From Arthrobacter rhizophilus (GTDB taxonomy: Bacteria > Actinomycetota > Actinomycetes > Actinomycetales > Micrococcaceae), in NCBI RefSeq assembly GCF_026241105.1, contig NZ_JAPFFT010000009.1, positions 62,001 through 126,000 on the forward strand: 64,000 bases of DNA, read 5' to 3'. A program made the position numbers and the translations under genes. Below are positions 35,581 to 43,948 of this stretch, piece after piece (position 1 is the stretch's first letter; each line of letters begins with the position of its first letter). The notes beneath the pieces are model-generated. The model searched no databases, was not told the DNA's origin, and saw only the letters and a list, made by a program, of their open reading frames with translations.

Positions 35581-35631
35581 AGGTCGAGGGCACAGCGAGG
35601 TCGAGGACACAGTGAGGTCAGGGGCACAGTG
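35581..35631. repeat. Three 17-base tandem repeats at a start codon
   Basis: The units AGGTCGAGGGCACAGCG, AGGTCGAGGACACAGTG and AGGTCAGGGGCACAGTG lie head to tail. Each contains an AGG-rich stretch; the last unit ends in the likely GTG start of the next gene. Confidence 0.85.
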
Positions 35632-36363
35632 AAGTCTTGGAGTATCGGGGTGGTCGGCCTCGTGGCCCTCGCGGTTATCGTGGCCAGCACATACGGTCCC
35701 CCGGAAGGATTGGTGAGCGTCGGAATCGCGGCGGCGGCCGCCGTCGGCATCGGATGGCCCCATTTTCTAGCGGTTCCCGCCAAAAAGACCCTGGCCGCGG
35801 TGATCGGGCTGAGCGGTGCCGCTTCAGCCTTGGCCGCCGGTTTCATTACGGCGCCCGGCTTCCTCGACGCGACTCCCGCCTTCATTGCGGCCGGTGTGAT
35901 CGCCGTGTTCGTCGTGCAACTGATCCGTGGAACGGGTCAAGCCCAGCGGCTTGAATCCACCCTCGGCAGTTGCGCAGGCGTGTTGTTGAGCTGCCTCGGA
36001 GCAGGCTGGATCGCGGGTTCACGGTTCAACGGGATCAAGGAAATGGTGCTGGTTGCCGGCCTCAGTGCCGCCGTTGCCCTTCTCGCCGGACTCCTGCGCT
36101 GGCCGGACCGGGTCGTGGCGCCTTTGGGCATCGTCGCGGCCGGATTGGTGGCTCCGTTGGCCGGCCTGGTGTTCTCGAATATTTCGATTGTGCCCGCGAT
36201 CGTCGTTGGCGTCGTCATCGGCTCGATCTTGGTCAGTTTCCGCCGGATGGTCACGCTGCGGCTCGGCCGCCTGAACTTCCCGGCCGTCCTGGGAATGGGC
36301 GTCGCGCCCGTCTGGGCGGTTGGTGCCTTGTGCTACTTCATCGACAAACTACTCATCTACTAA
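35629..36363 (+). CDS. Polytopic membrane protein of unknown function
   Basis: 244 residues with about seven hydrophobic helices (for example SIGVVGLVALAVIVASTYG, LGIVAAGLVAPLAGLVFS, SIVPAIVVGVVIGSILVSF) and a conserved-looking basic loop RRMVTLRLGRLNFPA near the end. No transport or enzyme motif is recognisable. The start is set at GTG 35629, at the end of the tandem repeat; the frame is open upstream but that part (MVATWNEMGARGDPM) is repeat-encoded and unlike a membrane protein N-terminus. It is divergent from glnR. Confidence 0.7.
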   Translation: MKSWSIGVVGLVALAVIVASTYGPPEGLVSVGIAAAAAVGIGWPHFLAVPAKKTLAAVIGLSGAASALAAGFITAPGFLDATPAFIAAGVIAVFVVQLIRGTGQAQRLESTLGSCAGVLLSCLGAGWIAGSRFNGIKEMVLVAGLSAAVALLAGLLRWPDRVVAPLGIVAAGLVAPLAGLVFSNISIVPAIVVGVVIGSILVSFRRMVTLRLGRLNFPAVLGMGVAPVWAVGALCYFIDKLLIY

Positions 36364-36367
36364 CAGT

Positions 36368-36382
36368 TAGGATGGCATCATG
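36368..36382 (+). promoter_or_regulatory. Leaderless-type promoter of the 37-residue gene
   Basis: TAGGAT (36368-36373) ends 6 bases before ATG 36380. Confidence 0.45.
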
Positions 36383-36493
36383 TCCGTACTTGCATTTGAA
36401 ATCTTCTTCCTTGTCCTCCTCGGCTTGGCAAGCCTCTCGATGGCGTGGTTTGCCGGTTTTGTCGTTTACCGTCTCTTCAAGGGCCAGAAGTAG
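36380..36493 (+). CDS. 37-residue single-helix membrane microprotein
   Basis: The frame reads MSVLAFEIFFLVLLGLASLS, then MAWFAGFVVYRLFKGQK and a TAG stop. It is one hydrophobic helix with a basic C-terminal end, so the N-terminus should face out. The start codon is preceded by TAGGAT at leaderless spacing. It is 16 bases after the preceding membrane protein gene and 54 before the nitrobindin gene. Function unknown; the clean frame, third-position GC and topology argue that it is real. Confidence 0.6.
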   Translation: MSVLAFEIFFLVLLGLASLSMAWFAGFVVYRLFKGQK

Positions 36494-36547
36494 AGCTCCG
36501 ACCGCTTTTGATCAACTTGTACCTTCTGGTCCACTGAGGTAGTTGCT

Positions 36548-37147
36548 GTGCCCATCGAAATCCCTTCAGACCTGACACCCGAACTGGTACCCCTTTCCTG
36601 GCTCATTGGTGAGTGGGAAGGCCTGGGACGGCTTGGAAGCGGCGACGAAGACTCGGATCATTTCATCCAGCACGTCTCCTTCACGCACCACGGCCTGCCT
36701 TACCTGGAGTACCGCGCCGAAAGCTGGCTCAGCGACGAGGACGGCACCAAGCTGCGGCCCCTGACGGTGGAGACCGGCTTCTGGGCGCTGGAGCGGAAAA
36801 TGATTGACGCCGACGGCGGTCCGGGCCTGATCCCCGCGGATATTGTCCCGGCGTTGAAGACTGCCGACGACGTCGAGGCCCACCGGAACGCTGACGGCGG
36901 GTTCGATATCTCGGTCTCGATCGCCCACCCCGGCGGCATCAGCGAGCTCTACTACGGCCAGATCAAGGGGCCGCAGATCCAGATGAGCACAGACATGGTG
37001 ATGCGTGGCGGCCACTCCAAGGAATACACTGCGGCCACACGCATTTTCGGTCTGGTAGACGGCAACCTGCTGTGGCGCTGGGATGTGTCTATTCCGGGGA
37101 AGTCGCTCGAGGCCCATGCTTCGGCTTTTCTGAACAAGCTCTCCTAG
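36548..37147 (+). CDS. Nitrobindin-family heme-binding beta-barrel protein
   Basis: 199 residues of the THAP4/nitrobindin (FABP-like) family. WLIGEWEGLGRLG carries the GxWxGxG signature, followed by HFIQHVSFTHHGLPYLEYRA, an internal region TVETGFWALERK, and the C-terminal TRIFGLVDGNLLWRWDVSIP. Family members bind ferric heme in a 10-stranded barrel and isomerise peroxynitrite or sense NO; mycobacterial relatives lie in mycothiol or redox contexts. A GTG start follows GAGG by 9 bases. Confidence 0.85.
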   Translation: MPIEIPSDLTPELVPLSWLIGEWEGLGRLGSGDEDSDHFIQHVSFTHHGLPYLEYRAESWLSDEDGTKLRPLTVETGFWALERKMIDADGGPGLIPADIVPALKTADDVEAHRNADGGFDISVSIAHPGGISELYYGQIKGPQIQMSTDMVMRGGHSKEYTAATRIFGLVDGNLLWRWDVSIPGKSLEAHASAFLNKLS

Positions 37148-37253
37148 GAGAGCCGGTTCGCTAGCTTCAAGTCTCATTGAGCTTCAAGGTCCACCGAAAA
37201 AAGGTCTCACCGAACGTCCCGTTTCGCAGCTCGATCCAACAAAGGAGCAGCAC

Positions 37254-37976
37254 GTGAACGAAGCAGCAAAACCTGCCAGCTATGACGATCTCAAGGCTGT
37301 GTTCTTCAACGGGACGCTCAAGCCATCCCCACAGGTGAGCAATACCGACGGCCTGATATCCATCAGCCGGGGCATCATGGAGAAGCAGGGCGTCAGCACG
37401 CGGGTGATCCGCACGGTGGACCACGACATTGCCGCCGGAGTGTATCCCGACATGCGCGAACACGGCTGGGCCACGGACGAATGGCCGGAACTTTATCCGG
37501 CGGTGCTGGAAGCCGACATCGTGGTGGTGGCCGGCCCCATCTGGCTCGGCGACAACTCCTCCCAGACCAAGAAGCTCATCGAACGTCTCTACGCCCATTC
37601 GGGCCAGCTCAACAGCAAAGGCCAGTGGGCCTACTATCCGAAAGTCGGCGGCTGCCTGATTACCGGCAACGAGGACGGCATCAAACATTGCGCCATGAAC
37701 GTCCTGTACAGCCTTCAGCATGTCGGTTTCACCATTCCGCCACAGGCTGATGCCGGCTGGATCGGCGCCGTCGGTCCTGGCCCAAGCTACCTCGACGAAG
37801 GATCCGGCGGCCCTGAGAGCGACTTCACCAACCGGAACACCACGTTCATGACCTGGAACCTGCTCCACTACGCGCGGATGCTCAAGGACGCGGGTGGGAT
37901 TCCCGCCTACGGCAACCTCCCGGAGGAGTGGAAAGCCGGCACACGCTTCGATTTTGAAAACCCGGAATACCGCTGA
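37254..37976 (+). CDS. Flavodoxin-family NAD(P)H-dependent oxidoreductase
   Basis: 240 residues with a flavodoxin-like fold: VFFNGTLKPSPQVSNTDGL is the first strand and FMN phosphate loop, ADIVVVAGPIWLGDNSSQTK the WrbA/FMN_red-type PxWxG region, and YYPKVGGCLITGNEDGIK the next strand. It probably binds FMN and reduces quinones or flavins. A GTG start follows AAAGGAG. It lies 106 bases after the nitrobindin gene and 22 before ygfZ; the three may share redox functions. Confidence 0.82.
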   Translation: MNEAAKPASYDDLKAVFFNGTLKPSPQVSNTDGLISISRGIMEKQGVSTRVIRTVDHDIAAGVYPDMREHGWATDEWPELYPAVLEADIVVVAGPIWLGDNSSQTKKLIERLYAHSGQLNSKGQWAYYPKVGGCLITGNEDGIKHCAMNVLYSLQHVGFTIPPQADAGWIGAVGPGPSYLDEGSGGPESDFTNRNTTFMTWNLLHYARMLKDAGGIPAYGNLPEEWKAGTRFDFENPEYR

Positions 37977-37998
37977 GCCCCAAGGACTTCTACTACAT

Positions 37999-39084
37999 AT
38001 GACTTACAAGAGCCCCCTATTGTCGCGCCCCGGAGCTGTAGAAGGCGGCGGCGAGGACTCCGGCGTCGCGGCCCATTACGGCGAGCCTCTGCGGGAGCAG
38101 CGCGCGCTGGCCGCCGGCACCGCCGTCGTCGATCTTTCCTATCGCGGGGTTGTCACGGTCACCGGACCGGACCGTCTCAGCTGGCTCAACACGCTGTCCT
38201 CGCAGCAACTGACTAGCCTTCAGCCTGGCGTCTCAAGTGAGCTGCTGCTCCTCACCATCCAGGGCCGCATCGAGTTTGATGCCCGCGTGGTGGACGACGG
38301 CGAAACCACCTGGCTGTTGGTCGAAGCCGCCGAGGCTGCCCCGCTGGCCGAGTGGCTCAACAAAATGCGATTCATGTTGCGGGTCGAAGTGGCTGACGTA
38401 TCGGCCGATTGGGCCGTCGTCGGTTCCACCAAGGCCGTCGACGCCTGGTCCGGACGGCTCGTTTGGGAAGACCCGTGGCCGCATATCGGCGTCGGCGGCT
38501 ATTCCTACAGCGTGGTGGAGGAAAGCTCCCATCCCGGCCTTGAGCGTCCCTGGTTCGAGTACCTCATTCCCGCGGGCGAGCTAGAAGCGGCCGTTGAAGG
38601 CATGGCCCTCGCTGGCTCGTTGGCCGCGGAGGCGCTCCGCATTGCCGCCTGGCGTCCACGCCTCGGCGCGGAGACGGACGAGAAGACCATCCCGCACGAG
38701 CTCGATCTCCTGCGGACATCGGTCCATTTGAACAAGGGCTGCTACAAGGGGCAGGAAACCATCGCCCGCGTCCACAACCTGGGACACCCGCCCCGGCGGC
38801 TTGTCTTCCTGCAACTGGACGGCTCGCAGCACACCCTCCCGGCGGCAGGCAGCGTCGTATTTGCCGGGGAACGCAAGGTGGGTACGCTGACTTCCGTGGC
38901 CCAGCACTTCGAAATGGGAGCAGTCGGGCTCGCGCTCATCAAGCGGTCTGTGGATCCGCATGAAGTACTGACAGTCCTGGATGGTGAGGAACCCTACCCG
39001 GCCGCCCAGGAAGTAATCGTTGCGCCCGACGCCGGACAGGTGGTGGGACGCCAAACCGGATTCCTGAAGGGACCCCACCGATGA
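37999..39084 (+). CDS. ygfZ: Folate-binding protein YgfZ (GcvT-like)
   Basis: 361 residues of the GcvT/YgfZ family. The diagnostic KGCYKGQETIARVHN motif is present, preceded by GRLVWEDPWP and followed by an ...RRLVFLQLDG C-terminal barrel. VTGPDRLSWLNTLSSQQ is the usual N-terminal folate domain. YgfZ proteins use tetrahydrofolate to help build or repair Fe-S clusters. The start is set at ATG 37999; the frame is open further upstream but overlaps the flavodoxin gene. Its stop overlaps the ankyrin gene start (ATGA). Confidence 0.9.
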   Translation: MTYKSPLLSRPGAVEGGGEDSGVAAHYGEPLREQRALAAGTAVVDLSYRGVVTVTGPDRLSWLNTLSSQQLTSLQPGVSSELLLLTIQGRIEFDARVVDDGETTWLLVEAAEAAPLAEWLNKMRFMLRVEVADVSADWAVVGSTKAVDAWSGRLVWEDPWPHIGVGGYSYSVVEESSHPGLERPWFEYLIPAGELEAAVEGMALAGSLAAEALRIAAWRPRLGAETDEKTIPHELDLLRTSVHLNKGCYKGQETIARVHNLGHPPRRLVFLQLDGSQHTLPAAGSVVFAGERKVGTLTSVAQHFEMGAVGLALIKRSVDPHEVLTVLDGEEPYPAAQEVIVAPDAGQVVGRQTGFLKGPHR

Positions 39085-39494
39085 GCGAAACAACGGGCGC
39101 TGAAGCCCAAGCAACGGGTGCCGATGACGAGGCCATTGCCTTGGCGCATACGTTGCTCGATGCCGCCCGGGAGGGCAACTCCGAGCTCTTGCGCAGCTAC
39201 CTCAATGCCGGTGCGCCGGCTGGAATGAGCAACGCCGCGGGTGATTCACTCCTGATGCTGGCGGCGTACCACGGCCACCCTGAGACCGTTCAGCTTCTGC
39301 TCTACCATGGTGCCGACGCGAACGCCGCGAACGACCGCGGCCAGACCCCGCTGGCAGGCGCAGTTTTCAAGGGTTACACGGAAGTAGCCCGGGTGCTCAT
39401 TGACGCCGGAGCAGATCCCGACGCCGGAGTCCCCACAGCGCGCGACGCCGCAAGGATGTTTGCCCGCACGGAGATTCTCGCACTGCTCGGATAG
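39081..39494 (+). CDS. Ankyrin-repeat protein
   Basis: 137 residues with about three ankyrin repeats: NSELLRSYLNAGAPAGMSNA, GDSLLMLAAYHGHPETVQLL then LYHGADANAANDRGQTPLAG, and FKGYTEVARVLIDAGADPDA. There is no enzyme domain, so it is likely a protein-protein adaptor, possibly for YgfZ with which it overlaps by 4 bases. Similar small ankyrin proteins are found beside redox genes such as catalase in other bacteria. Confidence 0.87.
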   Translation: MSETTGAEAQATGADDEAIALAHTLLDAAREGNSELLRSYLNAGAPAGMSNAAGDSLLMLAAYHGHPETVQLLLYHGADANAANDRGQTPLAGAVFKGYTEVARVLIDAGADPDAGVPTARDAARMFARTEILALLG

Positions 39495-39585
39495 GCCAGG
39501 GATGGCCGGTCAGCAGGCCGGCACAGGGCAGCAGGGTCTTGCTTGCGCTTGTTGGCTGTCTCGTGGCGGCCGCTTTGCGATCTAT

Positions 39586-39615
39586 TATTCCATGTGGAAT
39601 AGTTGTTGTGGAATA
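39586..39615 (+). promoter_or_regulatory. Operator of the PadR-exporter pair
   Basis: TATTCCA-TG-TGGAATA (39586-39601) is a near-perfect palindrome, with a third half-site TGGAATA at 39609-39615. It lies 21 to 50 bases before the padR-like start, as expected for autorepression. Confidence 0.55.
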
Positions 39616-39635
39616 GTTCGCACGGAGGATGAAAA

Positions 39636-40196
39636 ATGGCACGAGCCGCACTGACTCCACTTGGGGTCGCTGCACTTGCACTCCTTGTCGAGGCTCCCAT
39701 GCACCCTTACGAGATGTACCAACTCCTGATGGCGCGCCACGAGGATCGCCTGGTCAAGGTGCGGCCGGGGACGCTCTACCACGCAGTGGGGCGCCTGGAA
39801 GATAGTGGCTTCGTGGAGGCGACTGGTATTGACCGCGCCGGCAACCGGCCCGAGCGCACAACCTACCGGATCACCGGAGCTGGCCGGGAGGCGTTGACCG
39901 AGCGCCTCCAGGGCATGCTGGCGGAACCCGTGAACGAATACCCGAGCTTCCCGCATGCGATAGCCGAGGCACACAACCTGCCCTCCGGCGTCGTGCTCGA
40001 ACTCCTGGACCACCGGGTAGCGAACCTGCAAGACCAACTCGACTTCCTGCTTCGTGGTGAAGAAGCAGTCGCCGCCAAGGGCGTCGAGCCGAAGTTCTGG
40101 ATCGATATCAAGTACCAACAGTCAATGCTGCGTACGGAAATCGACTGGATCCGCGGCTTCCAGGATGATCTCCGCAGCGGGCAGTTGCCATGGTAG
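39636..40196 (+). CDS. PadR family transcriptional regulator
   Basis: 186 residues. The winged helix LTPLGVAALALLVEAPMHPY, then EMYQLLMARHED, KVRPGTLYHAVGRLEDSGF and ERTTYRITGAGREALTERL are typical PadR. A C-terminal Vir_act_alpha_C-like helical region (LDHRVANLQDQLDFLLRGEE) mediates dimerisation. GGAGG lies 8 bases before the ATG. It is followed after 54 bases by a multidrug exporter gene and preceded by a repeated TATTCCA site, so it probably represses both genes until a drug-like ligand binds. Confidence 0.9.
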   Translation: MARAALTPLGVAALALLVEAPMHPYEMYQLLMARHEDRLVKVRPGTLYHAVGRLEDSGFVEATGIDRAGNRPERTTYRITGAGREALTERLQGMLAEPVNEYPSFPHAIAEAHNLPSGVVLELLDHRVANLQDQLDFLLRGEEAVAAKGVEPKFWIDIKYQQSMLRTEIDWIRGFQDDLRSGQLPW

Positions 40197-40250
40197 CTGC
40201 CCCTCCAACGCACCATCTTGCAAGAAATTCAGCACAGTCAAAGGAATCCC

Positions 40251-41792
40251 ATGGAAAACGTAACTAAACCGTGGCCGGCACTGTGGTCCCTCGTGGTCGG
40301 GTTCTTCATGATCCTGATCGACACCACCATCGTTTCCGTGGCAAACCCGCGGATCATGGAGGGCCTCCACACCGATATCAACGCCGTCATCTGGGTGACG
40401 AGCGCCTACCTCCTCGCATACGCGGTGCCGTTGCTGATCACCGGCAGGCTCGGTGACCGCTTCGGGCCCAAGAACCTGTACCTGATCGGCCTTGTCGTCT
40501 TCACCCTTGCTTCGCTGTGGTGCGGGCTTTCAGGCGACATCGGCACGCTGATCATGGCCAGGGTGGTTCAGGGCATCGGCGCAGCCATGATGACTCCTCA
40601 AACCATGGCCGTCATCACCCGGATCTTCCCGCCGGACCGCCGGGGCGCAGCCATGGGCCTCTGGGGAGCCACAGCCGGCATGGCAATCCTCGTGGGCCCG
40701 ATCCTCGGCGGCGTGCTGGTTGACGGCCTCGGCTGGCAGTGGATCTTCTTCGTCAACGTTCCCATCGGCATCGTCGCGTTTGTCCTCGTGACCCGCCTGG
40801 TCCCGAAGCTGACCACGCACAGCCACAAGTTCGACGTCGTGGGTGTGCTGCTGTCCGCCGCCGGCATGTTCCTGCTGGTCTTCGGCATACAAGAGGGCCA
40901 GAGCTACAAGTGGGGCACTGTTACCGGAGCCATTACGGTGTGGGGCCTGATCATCACGGGCCTTGTTGTCCTGGCCGCGTTTGTCCTGTGGCAGTGGCTG
41001 CTTGAGCGACGCGGCGGCGAGCCCTTGCTGCCCCTGGGACTGTTCAAGGACCGCAACTTCTCGCTGGGCAACACCACCATCATGGCGGTGGGCTTCACCA
41101 TCACTGCGTTCCCGCTCCCCACGATCTTCTACTACCAAGTGGTCCGCGGACTGACTCCCACGCAGTCAGCGTTGCTCATGATCCCCATGGCCGTGATCTC
41201 CGGTGCGCTGGCACCTTTCGTTGGCAAGCTGATCGACCGGATCAACCCGCGGTGGTTCGCCGCATTCGGCCTCGTCTGCCTGTCCGGGGCACTCTTCTGG
41301 ACCTCGACGCTCTTGAAGCCGGACACCCCCATCTGGATGTTCCTGCTGCCCAGCGCCCTCCAGGGTGTGGCCAACGGTTTCATTTGGGGCCCGGTCTCCA
41401 ACGCCACCACCCGCAACCTCCCGCCCCGCTCGGCGGGTGCCGGTTCCGGTGTCTTCAACACGACGCGCCAGATCGGTGCGGTACTGGGATCGGCCGCGAT
41501 TGCCGCCCTGATCCAGTCCCGGCTCGCAGCCGAGCTGCCGGCGGCTCCTCCAGGCGCAGCCCCGGCCGGCGAGGGTGGATTCACCGGCAAGTTGCCTGAA
41601 TTCCTGCATGACGGCTTCTCGACGGCGATGAGCCAGTCGGTCTTGCTGCCCGCCTTCGCGATTCTGCTGGGCGCAGTAGCAGCGTTGTTGTTCGGCAAAC
41701 CTAAAGCCGTCCAGGGTTGGGGTTCCCCGGCGGGTGTTGCCGATGTCAAGCCTGAGACCGTTTCGCAGGACGGCAGCCAGGGCAGCCGTTAG
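40251..41792 (+). CDS. DHA2-family multidrug MFS exporter (EmrB/QacA type)
   Basis: 513 residues with 14 membrane helices. FMILIDTTIVSVANPRIMEG (motif D1), LITGRLGDRFGPKNLYLIGL (motif A) and GLWGATAGMAILVGPILGGV (antiporter motif C) are clear. It should export drugs or other lipophilic compounds in exchange for protons. The ATG at 40251 follows AAAGG. It is paired with the PadR regulator upstream. The C-terminal region has an Ala/Gly-rich loop (AAPPGAAPAGEGGFTG) between the last two helices. Confidence 0.92.
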   Translation: MENVTKPWPALWSLVVGFFMILIDTTIVSVANPRIMEGLHTDINAVIWVTSAYLLAYAVPLLITGRLGDRFGPKNLYLIGLVVFTLASLWCGLSGDIGTLIMARVVQGIGAAMMTPQTMAVITRIFPPDRRGAAMGLWGATAGMAILVGPILGGVLVDGLGWQWIFFVNVPIGIVAFVLVTRLVPKLTTHSHKFDVVGVLLSAAGMFLLVFGIQEGQSYKWGTVTGAITVWGLIITGLVVLAAFVLWQWLLERRGGEPLLPLGLFKDRNFSLGNTTIMAVGFTITAFPLPTIFYYQVVRGLTPTQSALLMIPMAVISGALAPFVGKLIDRINPRWFAAFGLVCLSGALFWTSTLLKPDTPIWMFLLPSALQGVANGFIWGPVSNATTRNLPPRSAGAGSGVFNTTRQIGAVLGSAAIAALIQSRLAAELPAAPPGAAPAGEGGFTGKLPEFLHDGFSTAMSQSVLLPAFAILLGAVAALLFGKPKAVQGWGSPAGVADVKPETVSQDGSQGSR

Positions 41793-41803
41793 CCCGCGCG
41801 AAC

Positions 41804-41849
41804 TGGCAGAAGGTGCCCTTAAATGCGATTTTGGGGGCATCTTCTGCCA
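41804..41849. terminator. Hairpin between convergent exporter and GNAT genes
   Basis: TGGCAGAAGGTGCCC and GGGGGCATCTTCTGCCA pair with one mismatch around an AT-rich loop. It sits between two convergent stop codons. Confidence 0.65.
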
Positions 41850-41870
41850 AATCGCGGCCGATCGAGAGCG

Positions 41871-42602
41871 TTAGCGAAGCAGCACGGAAGTCTGGATACC
41901 GCCGTCGACGAATCCCAGCCTTCGCGCCAAGGCCAGCGACCCCCGGTTGTCCAGCGCCGTTCGCCACTGCAGCGTCAGGCCGGAGGCGAGGGCCTCGTGG
42001 GCCGCGATCGAGGCGGCCAAAGTCCCCAGCCCTTGACGCCGCAATTCCGGCGGCACCAGGACTCCCATATCTGCGAGGATCCCCTGCCATTCGGCGTAGG
42101 CTCCGCAAGCCACGGGCTTGCGGCCCGGATCGTTGCCATCCATCACCGTGAAATGGTGCTCCATCCTTGAAAGGTGGACTTCATTGACGTCGTCCGGAGG
42201 GCATCTGCCCTCCAACTCGATCGCCTCGGGATGGCCGTGGGACACAGTGACTTCGCCGCCAGGTTGGAAGAGGGGAAGGTCGTCGGCGAAGAGCAACGCG
42301 GATGTTCCGAGGCCATGGCCCCCTTGCTCGCGGCTGAGTCCCAACAACGCGGAATGCTCGCTCAGCTGTTCGTCCGAGAGCTCGACGGCGGCAGCCGCCG
42401 CCCATGCCGGAGCCACCAGGGCGGAGCGGCCAAAGAGCCGCACGAAGGTGATGGATTCAGCGTTCTCGTCTTCCATGACCAACCGCTCCCCGGTGCGGGC
42501 CGCAGGCGAGCCAGGGACGAAACTGAAGGCTTCGTCGTTGAACCCTAAATGCCGGGCCCAGGCCAGCAGCACAATTTCGGCCGATCCCGCATCAAGTTCC
42601 AT
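41871..42602 (-). CDS. GNAT family N-acetyltransferase
   Basis: 243 residues. The C-terminal part has the acetyl-CoA region MGVLVPPELRRQGLGTLAAS and LTLQWRTALDNRGSLALARR then LGFVDGGIQTSVLL, typical of GNAT/FR47-like enzymes. The N-terminal ~110 residues (LDAGSAEIVLLAWARHLGF...) are a separate, unassigned segment. TAGACT ends 7 bases before the ATG at 42602, so a leaderless start fits; the frame further upstream overlaps a terminator. The substrate is unknown. Confidence 0.8.
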   Translation of the reverse strand: MELDAGSAEIVLLAWARHLGFNDEAFSFVPGSPAARTGERLVMEDENAESITFVRLFGRSALVAPAWAAAAAVELSDEQLSEHSALLGLSREQGGHGLGTSALLFADDLPLFQPGGEVTVSHGHPEAIELEGRCPPDDVNEVHLSRMEHHFTVMDGNDPGRKPVACGAYAEWQGILADMGVLVPPELRRQGLGTLAASIAAHEALASGLTLQWRTALDNRGSLALARRLGFVDGGIQTSVLLR

Positions 42603-42630
42603 GACATCGAGTCTAGGCAGTTCCACGAAA

Positions 42631-42667
42631 GGAAAGGGCAAGCAGGCACCGCCTGCTTGCCCTTTCC
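42631..42667. terminator. Terminator after pfkA
   Basis: GGAAAGGGCAAGCAGGC and GCCTGCTTGCCCTTTCC form a perfect 17-base stem with a 3-base loop, just past the pfkA stop. T-rich sequence follows leftward. Confidence 0.85.
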
Positions 42668-42676
42668 GGATCCGGT

Positions 42677-43702
42677 CTAGCCGAACAGGACCGCGGCCTC
42701 GTCGTAGCGGTTCTGCGGAACGGTCTTGAGCTTGCCCAGGGCAGCTTCGAAACCCACGTGCTCGATGTCCGTGCCTTTCAGGGCCACCATGGTTCCCCAG
42801 CGCCCTTCCACCACGGAATCAATGGCTGCCATCCCCAAACGGGTGGCCAGAACGCGGTCAAACGCGGACGGGACGCCGCCGCGCTGGATGTGGCCCAGGA
42901 TCGTGGCGCGGGTTTCGATCCCGGTCCGGGCTTCGATTTCCGGAGCTAGCTGGTCCGCGATGCCGCCCAGGCGGGGCCGGCCGAAAGTATCCAGTCCGCG
43001 CTCGGAGTGCGGGGAATCCATATGGTCGGGAACAAAGCCTTCGGCAACAACAATCAAGGGTGCGCGGCCACGATCGTGGGCCTCCTGGACCCACTCCGTG
43101 ATCTGCTCGATGCTGACCTTCTGCTCGGGGATCAAAATAGCGTGAGCGCCTGCAGCCATGCCCGCGTGCAGGGCGATCCAGCCCACGTGGCGGCCCATGA
43201 CCTCAGCGATCATGCAGCGGTGGTGCGATTCTCCGGTGGTGCGCAACCGGTCGATGGCCTCCGTGGCGATCTGGACAGCGGTATCGAACCCGAAGGTGTA
43301 GTCGGTGGCGTCGAGGTCGTTGTCCACAGTCTTGGGAACGCCAACGATTTTCAACCCGGCATCGGTGAGGCGCTTCGCGGCGGCCAGGGTGCCTTCGCCG
43401 CCGATGGCAATGATGGCGTCGATGCCGAGGCGGTCCATGTGGGCCTTGATGACATCCGGGCCGCCGCCGTTCTCGAACGGGTTGGTGCGGGACGTACCGA
43501 GGATTGTTCCACCCTGCTTGGCGATACCGCGGACCATGGTGCGGGGAATGTCGATGACGTCGCCCTCCACAACGCCTCGCCAACCGTCCCGGAAACCGAC
43601 GAATTCCTGGCCGTGAATGGCAATTCCCTTGAGGACGGCGCCACGGATAACCGCGTTGAGTCCGGGGCAGTCGCCACCGCTGGTAAGGATTCCAATTTTC
43701 AT
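42677..43702 (-). CDS. pfkA: 6-phosphofructokinase
   Basis: 341 residues, group III actinobacterial PFK. GILTSGGDCPGLNAVIRG is the nucleotide loop, IAIGGEGTLAAAKRL and GVPKTVDNDLDATDYTFGFD the catalytic region. The residues equivalent to E. coli 104 and 124 are Gly and Lys; Gly at 104 favours ATP rather than pyrophosphate as donor. EVMGRHVGWIALHAGMAAGA and LGHIQRGGVPSAFDR complete the signature. It phosphorylates fructose-6-phosphate in glycolysis. The gene is single, with its own terminator. Confidence 0.93.
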   Translation of the reverse strand: MKIGILTSGGDCPGLNAVIRGAVLKGIAIHGQEFVGFRDGWRGVVEGDVIDIPRTMVRGIAKQGGTILGTSRTNPFENGGGPDVIKAHMDRLGIDAIIAIGGEGTLAAAKRLTDAGLKIVGVPKTVDNDLDATDYTFGFDTAVQIATEAIDRLRTTGESHHRCMIAEVMGRHVGWIALHAGMAAGAHAILIPEQKVSIEQITEWVQEAHDRGRAPLIVVAEGFVPDHMDSPHSERGLDTFGRPRLGGIADQLAPEIEARTGIETRATILGHIQRGGVPSAFDRVLATRLGMAAIDSVVEGRWGTMVALKGTDIEHVGFEAALGKLKTVPQNRYDEAAVLFG

Positions 43703-43874
43703 GAGGGCTCAAATCCTGGCTAGGAGGTATACGTGTAGAGCGCCACGCTGAGCTCACAACGATTGTAGGCGGCAATGTGGGGTGGGACACAAACCATGAC
43801 CAGCGCGGGGATGAGACTTTTGAAACAGTGTGGAAATCTCGCCCAAGAGCCGAGCTTAAGGACCGGGTAAACGA

Positions 43875-43905
43875 CCAGCGCCCCGCCAGAGTGGCGGAGC
43901 GCTGG
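43875..43905. terminator. Terminator after the small PspC gene
   Basis: CCAGCGCCCCGCCA and TGGCGGAGCGCTGG pair with one mismatch around a 3-base loop, 43 bases past the stop of the leftward gene. Confidence 0.65.
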
Positions 43906-43948
43906 CGTGAACCCGGCTAGCCCAGTGAATCCTCTGGGCCGGGCTGGT

